A program made the translations under genes and the position numbers. Below, piece by piece: positions 1-11,663 of a stretch of DNA of 44,049 nucleotides. The stretch is taken from contig CAJYQC010000199.1 in NCBI GenBank assembly GCA_913776885.1, positions 1-44,049 of the forward strand, in the 5' to 3' direction. How positions within the stretch are numbered: the stretch's first letter is position 1; every line of letters begins with the position of its first letter. The notes under the pieces are model-generated. The model saw nothing but the letters and a program-made list of their open reading frames with translations. It was not told the origin of the DNA and ran no database searches. Origin of the DNA: an uncultured Variovorax sp. (lineage in GTDB: Bacteria > Pseudomonadota > Gammaproteobacteria > Burkholderiales > Burkholderiaceae_C).

Positions 1-3
1 GCG

Positions 4-85
4 GAACCGGCTTTGCCGGGCCGCAGGTGTCGCCCCCTGCAAGGGGGGGGGCGAAGCGACACGAAGTGCGCGAAGCCTGGGGGTT
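4..85 (+). repeat. Structured intergenic repeat, copy A
   Basis: This copy matches 3241-3322 closely in direct orientation and 24504-24594 in inverted orientation. Shared parts are CCGGCTTTGCCGG (a short hairpin), a C5/G5 hairpin around TGCAA, and the core GCGACACGAAGTGCGCGAAG followed by a G-run. It ends 8 nt before the tssF start, so its G-run may act as the ribosome-binding site. From memory this type of repeat is common in Variovorax and relatives; its copy number in this genome cannot be seen here. Confidence 0.8.
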
Positions 86-93
86 GGCCGCTG

Positions 94-1965
94 ATGGATG
101 CCCGGCTTCTTGACTACTACAACCGCGAACTCACCTACATGCACGAGCTCGGGGCCGAGTTCGCGCAGCGCTATCCGAAGATCGCGGGGCGCCTGGGCAT
201 GCGTGGCATCGAGGTCAGCGATCCGTACGTGGAGCGGCTGCTCGAGGGCTTCAGCTTCCTCACTGCGCGCATCCAGCTCAAGATGGATGCCGAGTTCCCG
301 CGCTTCTCGCAGCGGCTGCTCGAAGTGGTGTACCCCAACTTCCTCGCGCCGCTGCCCGCCATGGCCGTGGTGCAGATCGACGGCAACCTCAACGAAGGTT
401 CGCTGAAGGCCGGCTACGAGCTGCCGCGCCACACCATCCTGCGCGGCCGAATGATCAAGGGCGAGCAGACAGCCTGCGAGTTCCGCACCGGCCATGCCGT
501 CACGCTGTGGCCGATCCGCATCGCCGAGGCCGGCATCGGGCCGGTGCCGGCGGAGATCGCGCATGCGATGCCCGCGGTGGCGAGGCAGGCCAAGAGCGCC
601 ATCACCATCAAGCTCGAGGCGGTGGGCGGCGCGCGCTTTGCCGACATGCCGCTTGACCGGCTCGAATTCTTCCTTTCCGGCGCGGAGCTGCACGCGCTGC
701 GCGTGCTCGAACTCGCGGTGCACCACAGCATCGGCGTGGTGTGCCGCAGCGGTCCGGGCAGCGCGGCGCGCATCGTGCCGCTGGGCGACGAGGCGATCCG
801 GCACGAGGGCTTCGAGCCCGACCAGTCGCTGCTGCCCTACGACGCGCGCTCGTTCCAGGGCTACCGCCTGCTGCACGAGTACTTCGCCTTCCCCGACCGC
901 TACCTGTTCTTCAGCGTCAACAAGATGCGTGCGGCGGCAGCGGCGATGAGCGGCACCACGATGGAGATCGTGATCCTGCTCGACCGTGCCGATGCCGATC
1001 TCGAGCGGCTGGTGGACGCCAAGCACTTCTCGCTGTTCTGCACGCCCATCATCAATCTCGTGCCACGCCGCAGCGACCGCATTCCGGTGGGGCCGGGCCA
1101 GCACGAGCACCATGCGGTGATCGACCGCACGCGGCCGCGCGACTTCGAGATATTCACCGTGGAGCGCGTCACCGGCCACATGGCCAACGGCTCCGAGGAG
1201 CGCGAGTTCAGGCCCTTCCTCGGCTCCTTCGCGGCCGACGACGGCGACTTCGGCGCCTACTTCTCGCTGCGCCGCGAGCCGCGCCTCGTGTCCGACCGGG
1301 CGCGCGCCCAGGGCACGCGCACCAGCTACACCGGTAGCGAGATCTACGTGTCGCTCGTCGACCAGCACGACGCGCCGTTCCCGCACAGCCTGCGGCACAT
1401 CACGCTCGATGCGCTGTGCACCAACCGCGACCTGCCGCTGCTGCTGCCGACGGGGCTCGAGTCGGACTTCACGCTGCGCGTGTCCGCACCCGTGCGTTCC
1501 ATCCGCATCCTGCGCGGGCCTTCGCGGCCCTATCCCGCGCTGGCCGAAGGCGCGCTCACGTGGCGTCTCATCAGCCATCTGGGCCTCAACTACCTGAGCC
1601 TCACCGACGTCGACCCGACGCAGGGCGCGGCGGCGCTGCGCGAGATGCTCGACCTGTATGGCAACCTCGCCGACCCGGCGGTGCGGCGCCAGATACAGGG
1701 CGTGCGCTCGATGGCGCTGGCGCCGGTGTTCCGCCGCCTGCCCGAGCCCGGCCCGATCGTGTTCGGCCGCGGCGTGGAGATAGCGCTCAAGATCGACGAG
1801 GTCGCGTTCTCGGGCGCGAGCCCATATCTCTTCGGCGCGGTGCTGGAGCAGTTCTTCAGCCGCCACGTGTCGCTCAATGCGTTCACCGAATTCGCGCTGG
1901 CCAGCTTGCAGCGCGGCGAGATCGCGCGCTGGACGCCGCGCGTGGGACGCCGCCCCGCCGTATGA
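94..1965 (+). CDS. tssF: T6SS baseplate subunit TssF (VasA/ImpG family)
   Basis: TssF is a cytoplasmic wedge protein of the T6SS baseplate; with TssG, TssE and TssK it forms the platform on which the contractile sheath assembles. The protein starts MDARLLDYYNRELTYMHELG, the typical TssF opening, and runs 623 aa, a normal length. Conserved family blocks continue throughout, for example FLTARIQLKMDAEFPRFSQ near the N-terminus and the LYGNLADPAVRRQI region near the C-terminus. The frame is open upstream to position 13, but those codons lie in an intergenic repeat, so ATG 94 is chosen; GGGGG about 9 nt upstream could serve as ribosome-binding site. The stop overlaps the tssG start (ATGA), indicating translational coupling. 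The upstream genes expected for this operon lie outside the window. Confidence 0.96.
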   Translation: MDARLLDYYNRELTYMHELGAEFAQRYPKIAGRLGMRGIEVSDPYVERLLEGFSFLTARIQLKMDAEFPRFSQRLLEVVYPNFLAPLPAMAVVQIDGNLNEGSLKAGYELPRHTILRGRMIKGEQTACEFRTGHAVTLWPIRIAEAGIGPVPAEIAHAMPAVARQAKSAITIKLEAVGGARFADMPLDRLEFFLSGAELHALRVLELAVHHSIGVVCRSGPGSAARIVPLGDEAIRHEGFEPDQSLLPYDARSFQGYRLLHEYFAFPDRYLFFSVNKMRAAAAAMSGTTMEIVILLDRADADLERLVDAKHFSLFCTPIINLVPRRSDRIPVGPGQHEHHAVIDRTRPRDFEIFTVERVTGHMANGSEEREFRPFLGSFAADDGDFGAYFSLRREPRLVSDRARAQGTRTSYTGSEIYVSLVDQHDAPFPHSLRHITLDALCTNRDLPLLLPTGLESDFTLRVSAPVRSIRILRGPSRPYPALAEGALTWRLISHLGLNYLSLTDVDPTQGAAALREMLDLYGNLADPAVRRQIQGVRSMALAPVFRRLPEPGPIVFGRGVEIALKIDEVAFSGASPYLFGAVLEQFFSRHVSLNAFTEFALASLQRGEIARWTPRVGRRPAV

Positions 1966-3209
1966 GAGACACCGGCATCACCGACGCGGTGCAGCCGCAC
2001 CAGGAGCCGCAGGACGATGCGCCGGACGCGCTTGCGCAGGGCGTGGTGATGCAGACGGCAGAGCCCATCGAACCCGAAGAAGCCGTGCCGACCCCAACGC
2101 GCGGGGCGCCGGCGCCTGCCCGCGGCATCGAACAGGCCGATCCGGTGCTCTGGGCCAGGCTGCTCGAGCAGCCCTTCGAGCACGACCTCTTCATGCTGCT
2201 GCGCCGCCTCGACGCGCAGGACGACCACCCGCTGCTGGGCCGCGCGCCACGGCCCATCGACGAGCCACTGCGCCTCGGGCAGGAGCCCTCGATGGCCTTC
2301 GCGCCCTCGAACGTCTCGGGCGTGGAGGCCGACGGCGACGGTCCGCCGCGCATCTCGATCTACGGCTTCGGCCTGTTCGGCCCCAACGGTCCGCTGCCGC
2401 TGCACCTGACGGAGTACGCGCGCGAGCGCAAGCGACACCACGCCGACAACACCATCAGCGCGTTCGCCGACCTGTTCCATCATCGGCTCATCCTGCTGTT
2501 CTACCGGGCCTGGGCCGACGCGCAGTCGGTCAACAGCCTGGACCGCACCGACGGCCATCGCTTCGTCGACTACGTCGCCAGCCTCATGAACATGGGGCAG
2601 CCCGGCCTCAAGGGGCGCGACCGCATCGCCGACCATGCGCGCACCTTCATGGCGGGCCACCTGGTGCGCCAGACGCGCAACCCCGAGGGGCTGATCCAGA
2701 TCCTGCGGCTGTATTTCGACGTGCCGGTGCGCATCGACGAGTTCGTGGCCGACTGGGTGATTATCGACGAGCGCCAGGTCAGCCGCATTGGCCAGCTCGG
2801 GCGCAACCACCGGCTCGGCGGCGGCGCCACCATCGGCTTGGCGGTGCGCGACGCGCAGAGCAAGTTCCGCCTCGAGCTCGGGCCGCTCTCGCAGGAGCAG
2901 TATCGCGAGTTCCTTCCCGGCAGCAAGCGGCTGCAGCAGGTGGTCGACTGGGTGCGCCAGTACGTCGGCATCGAGTTCGCCTGGGAGCTGCGGCTCGTGC
3001 TCAAGAAAGAGGACGCGCACGGCATGCGGCTCAACAGCAACCAGCGGCTGGGCTGGGGCAGTTGGCTCGGCACGCGCATGTCCGACACCGACGCCGGCGA
3101 CATGCTGTTCCAGCCCGAGGCATTGTTTTCCCGTTCCGCATCGGCGGTTCCTACCGATGCATCCCTTACCCGCTTTTCCGCAACCTCGCGCGAGACGCCC
3201 ACGACATGA
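1962..3209 (+). CDS. tssG: T6SS baseplate subunit TssG
   Basis: TssG is the partner of TssF in the baseplate wedge (TssF2-TssG). Recognisable blocks include LLEQPFEHDLFMLLRRLDAQ, YGLFGPNGPLP-type sequence (here GFGLFGPNGPLPLHLTEYA), RFVDYVASLMN and the C-terminal GWGSWLGTRM. The ATG at 1962 overlaps the tssF stop by four bases. At 415 aa it is longer than most TssG proteins. The first 55 or so residues are a Pro/Ala/Glu-rich extension before the conserved domain, and about 25 polar residues follow the usual WLGT end. Both look like disordered tails. The gene is followed by an intergenic repeat and then clpV. Confidence 0.95.
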   Translation: MRDTGITDAVQPHQEPQDDAPDALAQGVVMQTAEPIEPEEAVPTPTRGAPAPARGIEQADPVLWARLLEQPFEHDLFMLLRRLDAQDDHPLLGRAPRPIDEPLRLGQEPSMAFAPSNVSGVEADGDGPPRISIYGFGLFGPNGPLPLHLTEYARERKRHHADNTISAFADLFHHRLILLFYRAWADAQSVNSLDRTDGHRFVDYVASLMNMGQPGLKGRDRIADHARTFMAGHLVRQTRNPEGLIQILRLYFDVPVRIDEFVADWVIIDERQVSRIGQLGRNHRLGGGATIGLAVRDAQSKFRLELGPLSQEQYREFLPGSKRLQQVVDWVRQYVGIEFAWELRLVLKKEDAHGMRLNSNQRLGWGSWLGTRMSDTDAGDMLFQPEALFSRSASAVPTDASLTRFSATSRETPTT

Positions 3210-3240
3210 CCAGCTCACGGTCTTTTCGGGAGGCACCGTG

Positions 3241-3322
3241 GAACCGGCTTTGCCGGGCCACCGGTGCCGCCCCCTGCAAGGGGGTTTGCGTAGCGACACG
3301 AAGTGCGCGAAGACTGGGGGTT
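3241..3322 (+). repeat. Structured intergenic repeat, copy B
   Basis: Second direct copy, between tssG and clpV. It carries the same CCGGC/GCCGG hairpin, the CCCCCTGCAAGGGGG hairpin and the ACACGAAGTGCGCGAAG core as copy A, and ends 11 nt before the clpV ATG. It fills most of the 124-nt gap in an otherwise tightly packed operon, so it could modulate mRNA stability or the tssG/clpV ratio (inference). Confidence 0.8.
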
Positions 3323-3333
3323 AACTCAATTCC

Positions 3334-6099
<2,766 letters not shown>

Positions 6100-6119
6100 G
6101 TTTGGAAAGGGAGTACCAC

Positions 6120-8489
6120 ATGACCAGAGTCGTCACTGCGCACACGCCGCTCGCACCGGACCAGCTGCTGTTCCGCTCGATGCACGGCAAGGAAGGGCTG
6201 TCGGAGCTCTTCGAGTTCGAAGTCGACCTGCTGAGTCCCAACACTTCCGTCGACATGAAGGCGGTGCTGGGCAAGCCGCTCACTCTCGAGATCGTGACCA
6301 TCGACGGGACGCCTCGCTACCTCCAGGGGCAGATCACGCGCTTCACGATGATCGGCCGCGAAGAGAGTTCGTCGCGCTATGTGGTGTACCGGGCCCTCGT
6401 GCGCCCCTGGCTCTGGTATCTGACGCGCACCAGCGATTGCAAGATCTTCCAGAACAAGTCGGTGGTCGACATCTTGGACGAAGTGCTCGGCGAGTACGGT
6501 TTCGCCTTCGAGAAGAAGCTCAGCGCCACCTACCGGCAGCGCGACTATTCGGTGCAGTACCAGGAGACCGATTTCGAATTCGTGAGCCGCCTGATGGAAC
6601 ACGAGGGCATCTACTACTACTTCAAGCACGACAAGGACCAGCACACGCTGGTTCTGGCCGACGACATGGGTGCGCACGAGACGCTGCCGGGCTACCCGCG
6701 CATCGGCTATCTCGCCACCGACCGCGTGGCCGAGACGGGCCGCGAGGTGATCGACCAGTGGGAGGTGACCGAGGAGATCCGCCCCGGCACCTTCGTGGTC
6801 GACGACTTCGACTTCAAGAAGCCCAAGGCCGACCTGCTCAACACGCGCAGCCAGCCGCGCGAAAACGATCATGGCCGCTACGAGATGTACGAGTGGCTCG
6901 GCGGCTACAGCGACGCCGGGGATGGCGAGCACTACGCGCGCATCCGGCTGGAGGAGGCTCAGGCCCGGGCAGAACTCGACACGGGCCACTCCAACGTGCG
7001 CGGCATGGCCCCGGGCTACCGCTTCAGCATGCAGAACGCGCCGCGCGACGAGGACAACAAGGAATACCTGATCGTCTCGGTGACGTACAACCTGCGCGAG
7101 GGCGGCTATGCCACCGGCAGCCCCGACGGCCTCTACAGCTTCGACTTCGACGTGCAGCCCACGTCGTTTCCGTTCCGCGCGCCGCGCGTCACGCGGATGC
7201 CGACCACGCACGGCCCGCAGACCGCCACGGTCGTGGGGCCGCCCGGTGAAGACATCTGGATCGACAAGTACGGCCGCGTGAAGGTGCAGTTCCGCTGGGA
7301 CCGCTACGGCCAGCGCAACGAGGACAGCTCCTGCTGGGTGCGCGTGTCCAGCGCGTGGGCCGGTTCGAACTTCGGCGCGGTGAACCACCCGCGCGTGGGA
7401 CAGGAAGTGATCGTCGATTTCATCGCCGGCTGCCCCGACCGGCCGATCATCATCGGCCGCGTCTACAACGCCGACCAGATGCCGCCGCTCGAACTGCCGG
7501 CCAAGGCAACCGTCAGCGGCTTCATCAGCCGCACCATCAAGGGCGATGGGGAGCTGGCCAACCACTTCGTGATCGACGACGACCCCGGCAAAGAGTCGAT
7601 CAAGATGCATGCGCAGAAGGATTTCGGCGTCAGCGTCGAGAACAACGAGACGCACACCGTGGACGGCACGCGCGACACGTTGATCGAAGGTGCGGACACC
7701 TACACGACCAATACCTCGCTCGACGAGACGATCAACGGGCCGCACACGCTGACGGTCAACAAGGGCGGCCCGCAGAAGATCACTGTCAACGGCGGCGACC
7801 AGTTCATCAAGGTGGATGGCGGCAACCAGCAGGTCGACGTCATCGGGAACCAGACCATCCATGTCACCGGCAAGCGCACGGACACGGTGGACAGCGGTGA
7901 AGAGCGCATCATCGGTACATCGCTCAAGGAGGACATCGCGGGCCCGCAGACCACCAAGGTGGTCGGTCTGTACACCGAGGAAACCAAGGGCAAGAAGGTG
8001 ACGGTCGACGGCAACGAGGACTACCTCGTCAAGGGGGCGCAGAAGGTGCATGCGACCACGTCGCTGAAAGCGACGACCGACGGCCCCATGAACCTCGAGA
8101 GCACCGCTGCCGACATCACGGTCAAGTCGCCGACCAAGATCGTGCTGGATGCACCTCACGTGGAGGACAAGTCGGCCAAGAAGGTGACTTTCACCGACTG
8201 GGGCATCGCCTTCAAGGGCTTCAACATGGGGATCAACGGGATCAACGTGAGCCTCAACGGCACTTCCCTGTTCGTGAACGCCCTCGTGACCAGCATTGCC
8301 GGACTGAACCTGGGTTTCAACGCCTACTCGCTCACGGGCGCCATCAACAAGTTCGACGTCTATTCCGCCAGCGGTGCGATGGGCCTCTTCACCACCACTC
8401 AGACGGTTTTCACTGCAGACAACAGGGCGATGAAGATCGACCTGTCTCAGATCAAGGTGAACCCCAGAGGAATTACCGTCTATCTTTGA
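6120..8489 (+). CDS. vgrG: T6SS spike protein VgrG (TssI)
   Basis: VgrG trimers cap the Hcp tube and carry effectors or PAAR tips into the target cell. The ATG at 6120 has a good site (GGAAAGGGAG) just upstream. The 789-aa protein has the gp27-like N-terminal region (LFEFEVDLLS, YRQRDYSVQYQETDFEFVSR). The gp5 OB-fold (about 370-450) contains DKYGRVKVQFRWDRYG and WAGSNFGAVNHPRVGQEVIV. The needle-like beta-prism follows (about 500-660), with regular short T/V/D-rich repeats. The last 110 residues or so (from about 680) are not standard needle sequence; they are Gly/Asn/Phe-rich (FKGFNMGINGINVSLNG) and could be the docking tail for the adaptor genes that follow. No enzymatic C-terminal domain is recognisable. 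Confidence 0.95.
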   Translation: MTRVVTAHTPLAPDQLLFRSMHGKEGLSELFEFEVDLLSPNTSVDMKAVLGKPLTLEIVTIDGTPRYLQGQITRFTMIGREESSSRYVVYRALVRPWLWYLTRTSDCKIFQNKSVVDILDEVLGEYGFAFEKKLSATYRQRDYSVQYQETDFEFVSRLMEHEGIYYYFKHDKDQHTLVLADDMGAHETLPGYPRIGYLATDRVAETGREVIDQWEVTEEIRPGTFVVDDFDFKKPKADLLNTRSQPRENDHGRYEMYEWLGGYSDAGDGEHYARIRLEEAQARAELDTGHSNVRGMAPGYRFSMQNAPRDEDNKEYLIVSVTYNLREGGYATGSPDGLYSFDFDVQPTSFPFRAPRVTRMPTTHGPQTATVVGPPGEDIWIDKYGRVKVQFRWDRYGQRNEDSSCWVRVSSAWAGSNFGAVNHPRVGQEVIVDFIAGCPDRPIIIGRVYNADQMPPLELPAKATVSGFISRTIKGDGELANHFVIDDDPGKESIKMHAQKDFGVSVENNETHTVDGTRDTLIEGADTYTTNTSLDETINGPHTLTVNKGGPQKITVNGGDQFIKVDGGNQQVDVIGNQTIHVTGKRTDTVDSGEERIIGTSLKEDIAGPQTTKVVGLYTEETKGKKVTVDGNEDYLVKGAQKVHATTSLKATTDGPMNLESTAADITVKSPTKIVLDAPHVEDKSAKKVTFTDWGIAFKGFNMGINGINVSLNGTSLFVNALVTSIAGLNLGFNAYSLTGAINKFDVYSASGAMGLFTTTQTVFTADNRAMKIDLSQIKVNPRGITVYL

Positions 8490-8932
8490 GAGTGGGGCGC
8501 GAGTTGGATCTTTTCGCCGTGTGGTTCACCAAGTACTGGTACCTGATCGTCCCCATCGCAGTCATCGCGCTGCTGGTGTTCGTGATGACGACGCTGGTGA
8601 AACGCCAGGTCTTCCGCGTGATGGACACGCAGAGCGCGGTCAACCGCGAAGTGAAGGGGACGGATCGCGCCGAGCGAGTGCTTCGTACCGGCCAGCCGGC
8701 CGTGGGGGTGGTGCTCGAGAGCTACGACACGGGCACGCGGGTCGAGCGCATCTACATCCTCGTGCGGCTCAAGTTCCAGGTGCAGCCCGAGGGCGGGCTG
8801 CCTGGCTACGAGACCGAACTGGTCGCCCCGATCAGCCCGGTGAAGCTCGCCGACTTCGCACCGGGGCGCTCCGTGAAGCTGCGCTTCGATCCGGCCTCGC
8901 GCGAGATCGCCATCGACCAGCCGGTGCGCTGA
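8486..8932 (+). CDS. Small single-pass membrane protein in the vgrG module
   Basis: This protein of up to 148 aa has one strong transmembrane helix near the N-terminus (YLIVPIAVIALLVFVMTTLV). A soluble domain follows whose pattern (GVVLESYDTGTRVERIYILV, then LADFAPGRSVKLRFDPASRE) recalls the beta-sandwich modules seen in DUF3592-like proteins. The given start is a TTG overlapping the vgrG stop (TTGA); GTG 8492 or TTG 8504 are alternatives and no ribosome-binding site settles it. It lies between vgrG and the DUF2169 adaptor, so it is presumably cotranscribed with them. The position would suit an immunity protein or an accessory factor, but nothing in the sequence proves either. I do not recognise a named family with certainty. 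Confidence 0.75.
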   Translation: MRVGRELDLFAVWFTKYWYLIVPIAVIALLVFVMTTLVKRQVFRVMDTQSAVNREVKGTDRAERVLRTGQPAVGVVLESYDTGTRVERIYILVRLKFQVQPEGGLPGYETELVAPISPVKLADFAPGRSVKLRFDPASREIAIDQPVR

Positions 8933-8951
8933 AGCCGTTGCGCCGACCCCG

Positions 8952-11663
8952 ATGAAGACCATCAAGCCCTTTCGCCTGAGCATCATCACGCGACCCTTCC
9001 GACGGCAGCGGCGGGACTTCCTCGGCGTCTCCGTCTTCGCGATGGCCAGCCTGGCGCCCGAGCCCCTGCTGATGCCCGACCAGGATCTCTGGAAGCTGGC
9101 GGCCGATGAAATCGGGCCCGGCAACGTGCTGGACATGGGCGTGCCCAAGATCGAGCCGGAGTGGCTGGTCAGCGGCTACGCGTACACCGCGCATCAGGCA
9201 GACAAGACGCTGTGCGCGGCCCAGGCCGTCTTCCACGGCCAGGCCAAGTCGCTGCTGGTGAGCGGTGATCGCTACTGGCTCGACGGCCGCGCCACGGCTG
9301 CGCAGCCTTTCGAGCGCCTGAGGCTGGATTGGGCGCATGCCTATGGCGGCCCGGGCGAGCCCGAGAATCCGGAAGGCATCGGCAGCTTCGATGAAACGAT
9401 CAATGGCGTCCATACGCGCCGGCTTCCCAATGTCGAGTTGCCAAGCGCGCGCCAGGATGTCCCCGGGCGGCGCATCGTGCCAGCGGGCTTCGGCGCCGTA
9501 CCGCCCGACCGCCCGCAGCGGCTCGCGCTGATGGGACGCGCCTACGACCAGCAGTGGCTGCAACACGATTACCCGGGTTTCGCCGACGACATGGACTGGC
9601 GCTACTTCAATGCCGCACCTGCCGACCAGCGTCTGGCCGGCCAGAGCGAATTGCCGCCGGGCGCCGCCTACGAACTGTGGAACATGCACCCCCGGCAGCC
9701 GGTGATGCGAGGCCGGCTGCCCGATTGGCACGCACGCTGCTTCGCGAGCTTCCAGAAGGACGGTGGCGCGCTGTCGGAGATCTCGCTGCGCCTGAGCACG
9801 GCCTGGTTCTTTCCGCACGCCGAGCGCGTCATCCTGATCTGGCACGGTGCAGGGCCCATCGCAGAAGATGACGCGGCAGACGTCAAGCACATCATGCCCG
9901 CGCTCGAGTTGCGCGGGCAGCCGCGGCCGTTCAACCATTACCAGCACGTGCTGCAGCAGCGCATCGACCCAGCCAAGGCGGTGCTGGTCCTGCGCGACAG
10001 CGACCTGGTCCCCAAGGCGGTGATGGGCCCGTGGGCGGGCGAACAGATGCCCGATATCGCCTCGTTTCCGCTGGTGCGCAACCTGCGCGCAGGCCGGCAG
10101 CGCGAGCACGAACGCCTGCGCGCCCGTCTGCTGGAGCAGGGCCTGGATCCCGAGCAGTATCTGCCGCCCCTGGCCGAGCCGGATCTGCAGCCGCCGGCCT
10201 CCATGGACGATCTGCCCGATTTCGCCGAGAAGGCCGACCGGGCCCTCGAGCAGATGCGCGAGACCGCCCTTGCCCGGGGCGCCGAGGGCCGTGCCCAGGC
10301 CGTCGCGCACGGGATGCCCGCCGCCGCGCAGCCCGATGTCGATATCCCGCCGTTGTCGCAGATGGACCCGCACAAGCTGTCCGACGCGATCAAGGCGAGC
10401 GTCGACAAGGCCATGACCGAGGTGGCATCGCGGACTGGCAAGCCCGTGCAGCGCCGGTTCGACCCCGACAGCCTGCTGCGCGACCTCGCGCGCCTCGAAC
10501 AAAGTGCGGCGCGCGAGCGCCGCACGCCCCCCACATCCGACGAAGTCGCCGAAAGCGCACGGCTGCGCGAACAGGCCGCGCGCAGCGCGCGCATGGGACA
10601 CCTCCACGGCGCGCACCTGCTCGAGCCGGCGCCGCCGGCCAGCAGCCTGCGCTCCAGGCGGCTGCGTCGGCGCCTCGAGGCCGCGGCCGACGGCGAGCGT
10701 CGCTTCGCCGGCATGAACTTCGTCGGCGCCGACCTCTCGGGCCTGGATCTGCGCGGTGCCGACTTCACGGAAGCGAACCTCGAAGACGTCGACTTCAGCG
10801 ACGCGCGGCTCGACGGCTGCAACTTCACCCGCGCGGTGCTCGCGCGGGCGAAGCTTGTCCGGGCTTCGCTCACCGAGGCGCGGCTGGACGAGGCCAATCT
10901 GGGCGGCGCCCGATGCGAAAGCGCGAACTTCACGGGTGCGAGCTTCGAGCAGACGCGTTGCAGCAAGACCATTTTTCATTCCTGCGTGCTGGCGAAGGCC
11001 TCGTTCAGCCAGAGCGACTTGTTCGAGAGCGAATGGCTGCGCTGCGATGCGCGCGGCTCGCGCTGGGAGCAGATGGCAATGGTCAAGCTGGCCCTGGAAG
11101 ACATGGCTTTCGACAACGCAGCTTTCGAGCAGGTGAGCTGGGTCGAGTGCAGCTTCAAGGGGGCATCCTTCGTGCGCGCCGCGCTGAGCGCCTGTGCTTT
11201 CGTCACCGTCGATGCGCACGATGGGGTCGACTTCACCGAGGCCAGCCTCGTCACCTGTTCCTTCGTCCATGGCTGCAGCCTGGTGCAGGCCGTGTTCTGC
11301 GCCGCTTCGCTCAGGCAGTGCGGCCTGCGCGGCGCCATGCTGGTCGGCGCCGACTTCGCGAAGGCGCGCCTCGAAGGCTGCGACCTCTCCGATTGCGACC
11401 TGCGGCGCGCACGGCTGGAGGGACTGCATGCCGGCGAGAGCCTGTTCGTGCGCGCAGACTTTCGCGAAGCCTCGCTGCGCGGCGCCGACCTCATCGACGC
11501 CAACCTTTCCAAGGCCGACCTGCGCTTCGCCAGCCTGCAGGATGCCAATCTGTTTCGCACCGACGTGTCTCAGGCTGCCATCGACGGCTCGACGACTTTC
11601 ATCGGCGCTTACACCCAGGGAGCCAAGACCTTGCCCGCACGAAGTACTGAGCAGGCTCGATGA
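8952..11663 (+). CDS. DUF2169 T6SS adaptor fused to pentapeptide repeats
   Basis: The first 330 residues or so match the DUF2169 pattern (LSIITRPFRRQRRDFLGVSV, LDWAHAYGGPGEPENPEGIG, MGRAYDQQWLQHDYPGFADD). DUF2169 proteins are VgrG-linked adaptors or chaperones that help load PAAR-type effectors. A charged helical linker follows, and from about residue 580 to the end the protein is an array of pentapeptide repeats of the A(D/N)Lxx type (GADLSGLDLRGADFTEANLE), which fold as a right-handed quadrilateral beta-helix. At 903 aa it is much longer than a bare DUF2169 protein. Its stop overlaps the next gene, another pentapeptide protein (ATGA). The fusion suggests that the beta-helix takes part in docking to the VgrG needle; whether it is adaptor or cargo is open. 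Confidence 0.88.
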   Translation: MKTIKPFRLSIITRPFRRQRRDFLGVSVFAMASLAPEPLLMPDQDLWKLAADEIGPGNVLDMGVPKIEPEWLVSGYAYTAHQADKTLCAAQAVFHGQAKSLLVSGDRYWLDGRATAAQPFERLRLDWAHAYGGPGEPENPEGIGSFDETINGVHTRRLPNVELPSARQDVPGRRIVPAGFGAVPPDRPQRLALMGRAYDQQWLQHDYPGFADDMDWRYFNAAPADQRLAGQSELPPGAAYELWNMHPRQPVMRGRLPDWHARCFASFQKDGGALSEISLRLSTAWFFPHAERVILIWHGAGPIAEDDAADVKHIMPALELRGQPRPFNHYQHVLQQRIDPAKAVLVLRDSDLVPKAVMGPWAGEQMPDIASFPLVRNLRAGRQREHERLRARLLEQGLDPEQYLPPLAEPDLQPPASMDDLPDFAEKADRALEQMRETALARGAEGRAQAVAHGMPAAAQPDVDIPPLSQMDPHKLSDAIKASVDKAMTEVASRTGKPVQRRFDPDSLLRDLARLEQSAARERRTPPTSDEVAESARLREQAARSARMGHLHGAHLLEPAPPASSLRSRRLRRRLEAAADGERRFAGMNFVGADLSGLDLRGADFTEANLEDVDFSDARLDGCNFTRAVLARAKLVRASLTEARLDEANLGGARCESANFTGASFEQTRCSKTIFHSCVLAKASFSQSDLFESEWLRCDARGSRWEQMAMVKLALEDMAFDNAAFEQVSWVECSFKGASFVRAALSACAFVTVDAHDGVDFTEASLVTCSFVHGCSLVQAVFCAASLRQCGLRGAMLVGADFAKARLEGCDLSDCDLRRARLEGLHAGESLFVRADFREASLRGADLIDANLSKADLRFASLQDANLFRTDVSQAAIDGSTTFIGAYTQGAKTLPARSTEQAR

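Noticed and set aside
8832-11429. 865-codon antisense frame over the DUF2169-pentapeptide gene
   Set aside because: Mirror of the pentapeptide repeat periodicity; no independent coding signal.
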